DNA from: CAMYOC01 sp963704875
GTDB lineage: Bacteria; Pseudomonadota; Gammaproteobacteria; Steroidobacterales; XN24
NCBI GenBank assembly: GCA_963704875.1
Contig: CAVPIA010000003.1
Coordinates: 62,001 to 126,000, forward strand
Direction: 5' to 3'
DNA length: 64,000 nucleotides
The position numbers and the translations under genes were made by a program. Positions 61,562 through 64,000 of this stretch are shown here, piece by piece. Every line of letters begins with the position of its first letter. Position 1 is the first letter of the stretch. A model generated the notes under the pieces. The model was not told the DNA's origin. It made no database searches and saw only the letters and a program-made list of their open reading frames with translations.

Positions 61562-62146
61562 TCAGGCCAGATCGGCCATCAGCGCGCGCTGATTGTTCTC
61601 CGGCAGCGGTGACAGCTCGACTCGCAGGGCCGGATGATCGATCCCCATGCTCAGTGCGCTGCCTGACTTAAGCGCGCCAACCATCTCGGGGCTTAACTCG
61701 AAACGCAGGAAATGCACAGATGAGGTCTTCTCTCCGGAATCCCGCTCCATGTCTTCATCGGCGATGGCCCACACCTTGTCGTGACTGTCCACCTGGACCC
61801 AGACCCGGTCCTCGACCCCGCGCAGCACCGCCAAGGCCTGACGACGCTCGTCTACATCCGCGTACTCCAGCATAAAGGTGGCTTTGAAATTGCTCCCGTC
61901 CGGGATCAGCGGATTGTAGGCGCTGAGCTCATCCTGGATGCCCTGCTCCTCGAAAATGCGCTCCACTCTGAGCATTTCCTGGACCTGGTATTTCATCGTC
62001 AACAGATCTTCGAAATACAGCGTGGCGTTGGGGCCCAACGCAACCTTGCGGTCGCGCTTGTGATCCATGACCTCACGGCGGAACGTATCGCGGATCCGCG
62101 CGTACTCCTCCAGGCTGTACAGGTCTTCTCTTCGCAGGGCGGTCAT
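61562..62146 (-). CDS. DUF3501 family protein
   Basis: 194 aa soluble protein matching DUF3501 by its start (LYSLEEYARIRDTFRREVMDHKRDR without metal-binding cysteines) and ALGPNATLYFEDLLTMKYQV. Function unknown. It is always reported near an Fe-S oxidoreductase and rubrerythrin, as here; it follows the oxidoreductase by 24 bases and probably is its partner. Confidence 0.85.
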   Translation of the reverse strand: MTALRREDLYSLEEYARIRDTFRREVMDHKRDRKVALGPNATLYFEDLLTMKYQVQEMLRVERIFEEQGIQDELSAYNPLIPDGSNFKATFMLEYADVDERRQALAVLRGVEDRVWVQVDSHDKVWAIADEDMERDSGEKTSSVHFLRFELSPEMVGALKSGSALSMGIDHPALRVELSPLPENNQRALMADLA

Positions 62147-62170
62147 TTTCGTCGATCCTCCTCGAACCGG

Positions 62171-63514
62171 TCAGATCCCGTAAGCCATGCGCAGCAGGCT
62201 CATAGGATGGGTAGCATGCAGGCCGCCGCCGACGCCGTCTGCGATCTGGTCGCCGGCCATCGGGCAATCGCTGGTGAAATGCTCGCATTCCGCATCCTTC
62301 ACCCGGTTGACCACAGGCCTGGCGATCTTGACCGAATCAGCGCGGAATTCTTTCTTTACCGCGTACGTCCCGTCATGACCGGAGCAACGCTCGATCGCGG
62401 TGACCGTCGTATCAGGCACCAGCTGCAGACAATCGCGGGTCTTCAAACCGATGTTCTGCACTCGCAAATGGCACGGCACCTGGTAGGAGACTTTGCCCAG
62501 AGAACGCGAGAAATCAGTGCGGAACTTGCCGCCCTTGTGTCGCAGCATCAGATACTCGAAGGGGTCGAAAATAGCCCGCGCGACTTTCTGCACCGCTTCG
62601 TCGTCAGGAAACATCAGCGGTAATTCCTGTTTGAACATCAGCACGCAGGAAGGCACCGGGGCGACGATGTCCCAGCCCTGGTCAACCATCGCGGCCATCA
62701 CCGGTATGTTCTTGTCCCTGGCCCGGGACACCGCTTCAAGGTCGCCAAGCTCCAGTTTCGGCATGCCGCAGCATTGCTCGGACGGTAATAAGCGAGTGGC
62801 AATGCCGTTGTGCTCGAACACTTTGATCAGGTCTTCCCCGACTTCCGGCACATTCCTGTTCCCATAGCAGGTGGTGAACAACGCGACCTGACCGCGAGTA
62901 CCGGACACCGGCTCGGCTTGTGCCGTCGACGCGTGATCGCGGAGACGCCTGCGCAGGCTCTTGCTGTGATAAACGGGCACCGGCGCCTGGTGGTGCACAC
63001 CCAGGGTTTTCTCAAGCAATTTGCGGCCGGTCTTCGACCGATTGACTGCGTTCACCGCCTGCGTAATCACAGGAATACCCGCCAGCGATCCGACAGTGTC
63101 GGTTGCGCTGAGTATCCGGTCGCGGGCAGGTGCACCCTCTCGTTTAAAGCGCGCTGCCTTGGCGCGCAACATCAGATGCGGGAAATCAAGATTGAACTCG
63201 TGCGGCGGCACATAGGGGCACTTGCTCATGTAACACATGTCACACAGATAGCAGTGATCGACGACCTTCCAGTACACCTCGCGCGAGATGCCGTCCACCT
63301 CCATGGTGTCAGACTCGTCGATCGCATCGAACAAGGTCGGAAACGAATTGCACAGGCTGAAACAACGCCGACATCCGTGACAGATATCGAACACGCGCTC
63401 CATCTCCTTGAATAGCGAATCCTCGTCGTAAAACGCTTGCGACTTCCAGTCCAGCGGATGACGGGTTGGCGCCTCCAGACTGCCTTCACGACTCTGTCCT
63501 GACTCTGTGCTCAT
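62171..63514 (-). CDS. Fe-S oxidoreductase, GlpC/heterodisulfide-reductase-like
   Basis: 447 aa cytoplasmic protein. Two N-terminal [4Fe-4S] motifs: Cys45, 48, 51, 55 (CHGCRRCFSLC) and Cys88, 91, 94, 99 (CYLCDMCYMSKCP). Then two cysteine-rich CCG-type domains: the first typical (EQCCGMPKLELGD), the second with RCSGHDG where CCG is expected. No quinone- or glycerol-binding partner is encoded nearby. Placed between rubrerythrin and DUF3501, it is likely an electron carrier to the rubrerythrin. Exact substrate unknown. Confidence 0.88.
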   Translation of the reverse strand: MSTESGQSREGSLEAPTRHPLDWKSQAFYDEDSLFKEMERVFDICHGCRRCFSLCNSFPTLFDAIDESDTMEVDGISREVYWKVVDHCYLCDMCYMSKCPYVPPHEFNLDFPHLMLRAKAARFKREGAPARDRILSATDTVGSLAGIPVITQAVNAVNRSKTGRKLLEKTLGVHHQAPVPVYHSKSLRRRLRDHASTAQAEPVSGTRGQVALFTTCYGNRNVPEVGEDLIKVFEHNGIATRLLPSEQCCGMPKLELGDLEAVSRARDKNIPVMAAMVDQGWDIVAPVPSCVLMFKQELPLMFPDDEAVQKVARAIFDPFEYLMLRHKGGKFRTDFSRSLGKVSYQVPCHLRVQNIGLKTRDCLQLVPDTTVTAIERCSGHDGTYAVKKEFRADSVKIARPVVNRVKDAECEHFTSDCPMAGDQIADGVGGGLHATHPMSLLRMAYGI

Positions 63515-63581
63515 CTGTTTTCCTCTGGCACAAGCACGATTGCCGGCACGAGGCCGGCAATCATTTCAATCCTGATCCAAC

Positions 63582-64000
63582 TTAGCTTCCCAGCGCGTCG
63601 AGTGCTTTCTGGAAGCGATTGGCGTGGCTTCGTTCGGCCTTGGCCAGCGTCTCGAACCAGTCAGCGATCTCGTCGAAACCCTCATCGCGTGCAGTCTTGG
63701 CCATGCCCGGGTACATGTCGGTGTACTCGTGGGTCTCGCCGGCGATTGATGCCTTCAGATTCAACTCGGTGTTGCCCATCGGCAGACCGGTGGCCGGGTC
63801 ACCCACGGCTTCCAGGTATTCCAGGTGCCCATGCGCATGACCGGTTTCGCCCTCAGCGGTCGAACGGAACACTGCCGCGACATCATTTTCGCCTTCCACA
63901 TCAGCCTTGGAGGCAAAATACAGATAGCGGCGATTGGCCTGGGACTCGCCTGAGAAAGCGTCCTTCAGGTTGGTTTCAGTCTTGCTGCCCTTTAGAGAGG
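63582..64000 (-). CDS. Rubrerythrin, 5' end cut by window
   Basis: Diiron peroxidase of the ferritin-like fold. 138 codons plus stop are visible; the start lies beyond the right edge, probably only a few bases away because SLKGSKTETNLKDAF is near the family N-terminus. Iron ligands appear in SGESQANRRY, GETGHAHGHLEYLE, GETHEYTDMYPGM and KAERSHANRF. It ends without a C-terminal rubredoxin domain, so an external electron donor is needed, perhaps the Fe-S oxidoreductase 67 bases downstream. Confidence 0.92.
   Translation of the reverse strand, partial: SLKGSKTETNLKDAFSGESQANRRYLYFASKADVEGENDVAAVFRSTAEGETGHAHGHLEYLEAVGDPATGLPMGNTELNLKASIAGETHEYTDMYPGMAKTARDEGFDEIADWFETLAKAERSHANRFQKALDALGS

Overview
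The window is a GC-rich chromosomal segment from a gammaproteobacterium outside the Enterobacterales. The evidence is gene order: fabI/ppiD/tRNA-Asp/tRNA-Val/hupB/lon/clpX/clpP/tig, then a tRNA block, folD, cysS, gltX, a cyclophilin and lpxH, and later purF/cvpA/dedD/folC/accD/truA/fimV/asd/MFS/aroC/prmB. These blocks resemble those of Pseudomonas and related free-living gammaproteobacteria. Genus and species cannot be fixed from the sequence. FimV and a FimX-like protein suggest type IV pili. The EF-P beta-lysylation genes, ParC/ParE and MiaE also fit gammaproteobacteria. I see no prophage, insertion sequence, CRISPR array, rRNA operon or origin.

Layout. 1-1058: 3'-truncated UDP-N-acetylhexosamine dehydrogenase gene (minus). 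1322-8738: nine overlapping or closely packed plus-strand genes for a multisubunit Mrp-type cation/proton antiporter with three NuoL/M/N-like subunits and no full-length MrpA. 8735-13211: the conserved dnaQ/rnhA/methyltransferase // gloB/mltD neighbourhood, with a 21-codon leader ORF coupled to dnaQ. 13404-17660: fabI, a dicarboxylate symporter and ppiD. 17712-25371: protein quality control (hupB, lon, clpX, clpP, tig) and seven tRNA genes in three groups, with good promoters and terminators and a heat-shock-type promoter before lon. 25450-32149: folD, cysS, gltX, periplasmic cyclophilin, lpxH and an AmrS-type radical SAM protein.

32153-49441 is all on the minus strand: prmB, aroC, an MFS transporter, asd, fimV, an EcfT/CbiQ-like membrane protein, truA, accD, folC, dedD, cvpA, purF, glycerate 2-kinase, a receiver-Ser/Thr-kinase fusion and miaE, many overlapping by a few bases. 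49568-51629: SCO1, PCuAC copper chaperone and phosphatidylserine decarboxylase. 51701-54911: free-methionine-sulfoxide reductase and the epmA/efp//epmB EF-P modification set. 54944-57067: a catalytically degenerate FimX-like c-di-GMP protein that seems to start at ATT. 57102-61270: parC/parE. 61562-64000: DUF3501 protein, Fe-S oxidoreductase and rubrerythrin, probably an oxidative-stress redox module.

Most genes are ordinary housekeeping genes. The least explained parts are the three-antiporter Mrp variant with its 91-residue membrane protein, the solitary EcfT-like protein, the receiver-kinase fused translationally to miaE, the orphan AmrS, the dnaQ leader ORF, the structured hupB leader, the ATT start, and the rubrerythrin/Fe-S/DUF3501 trio.
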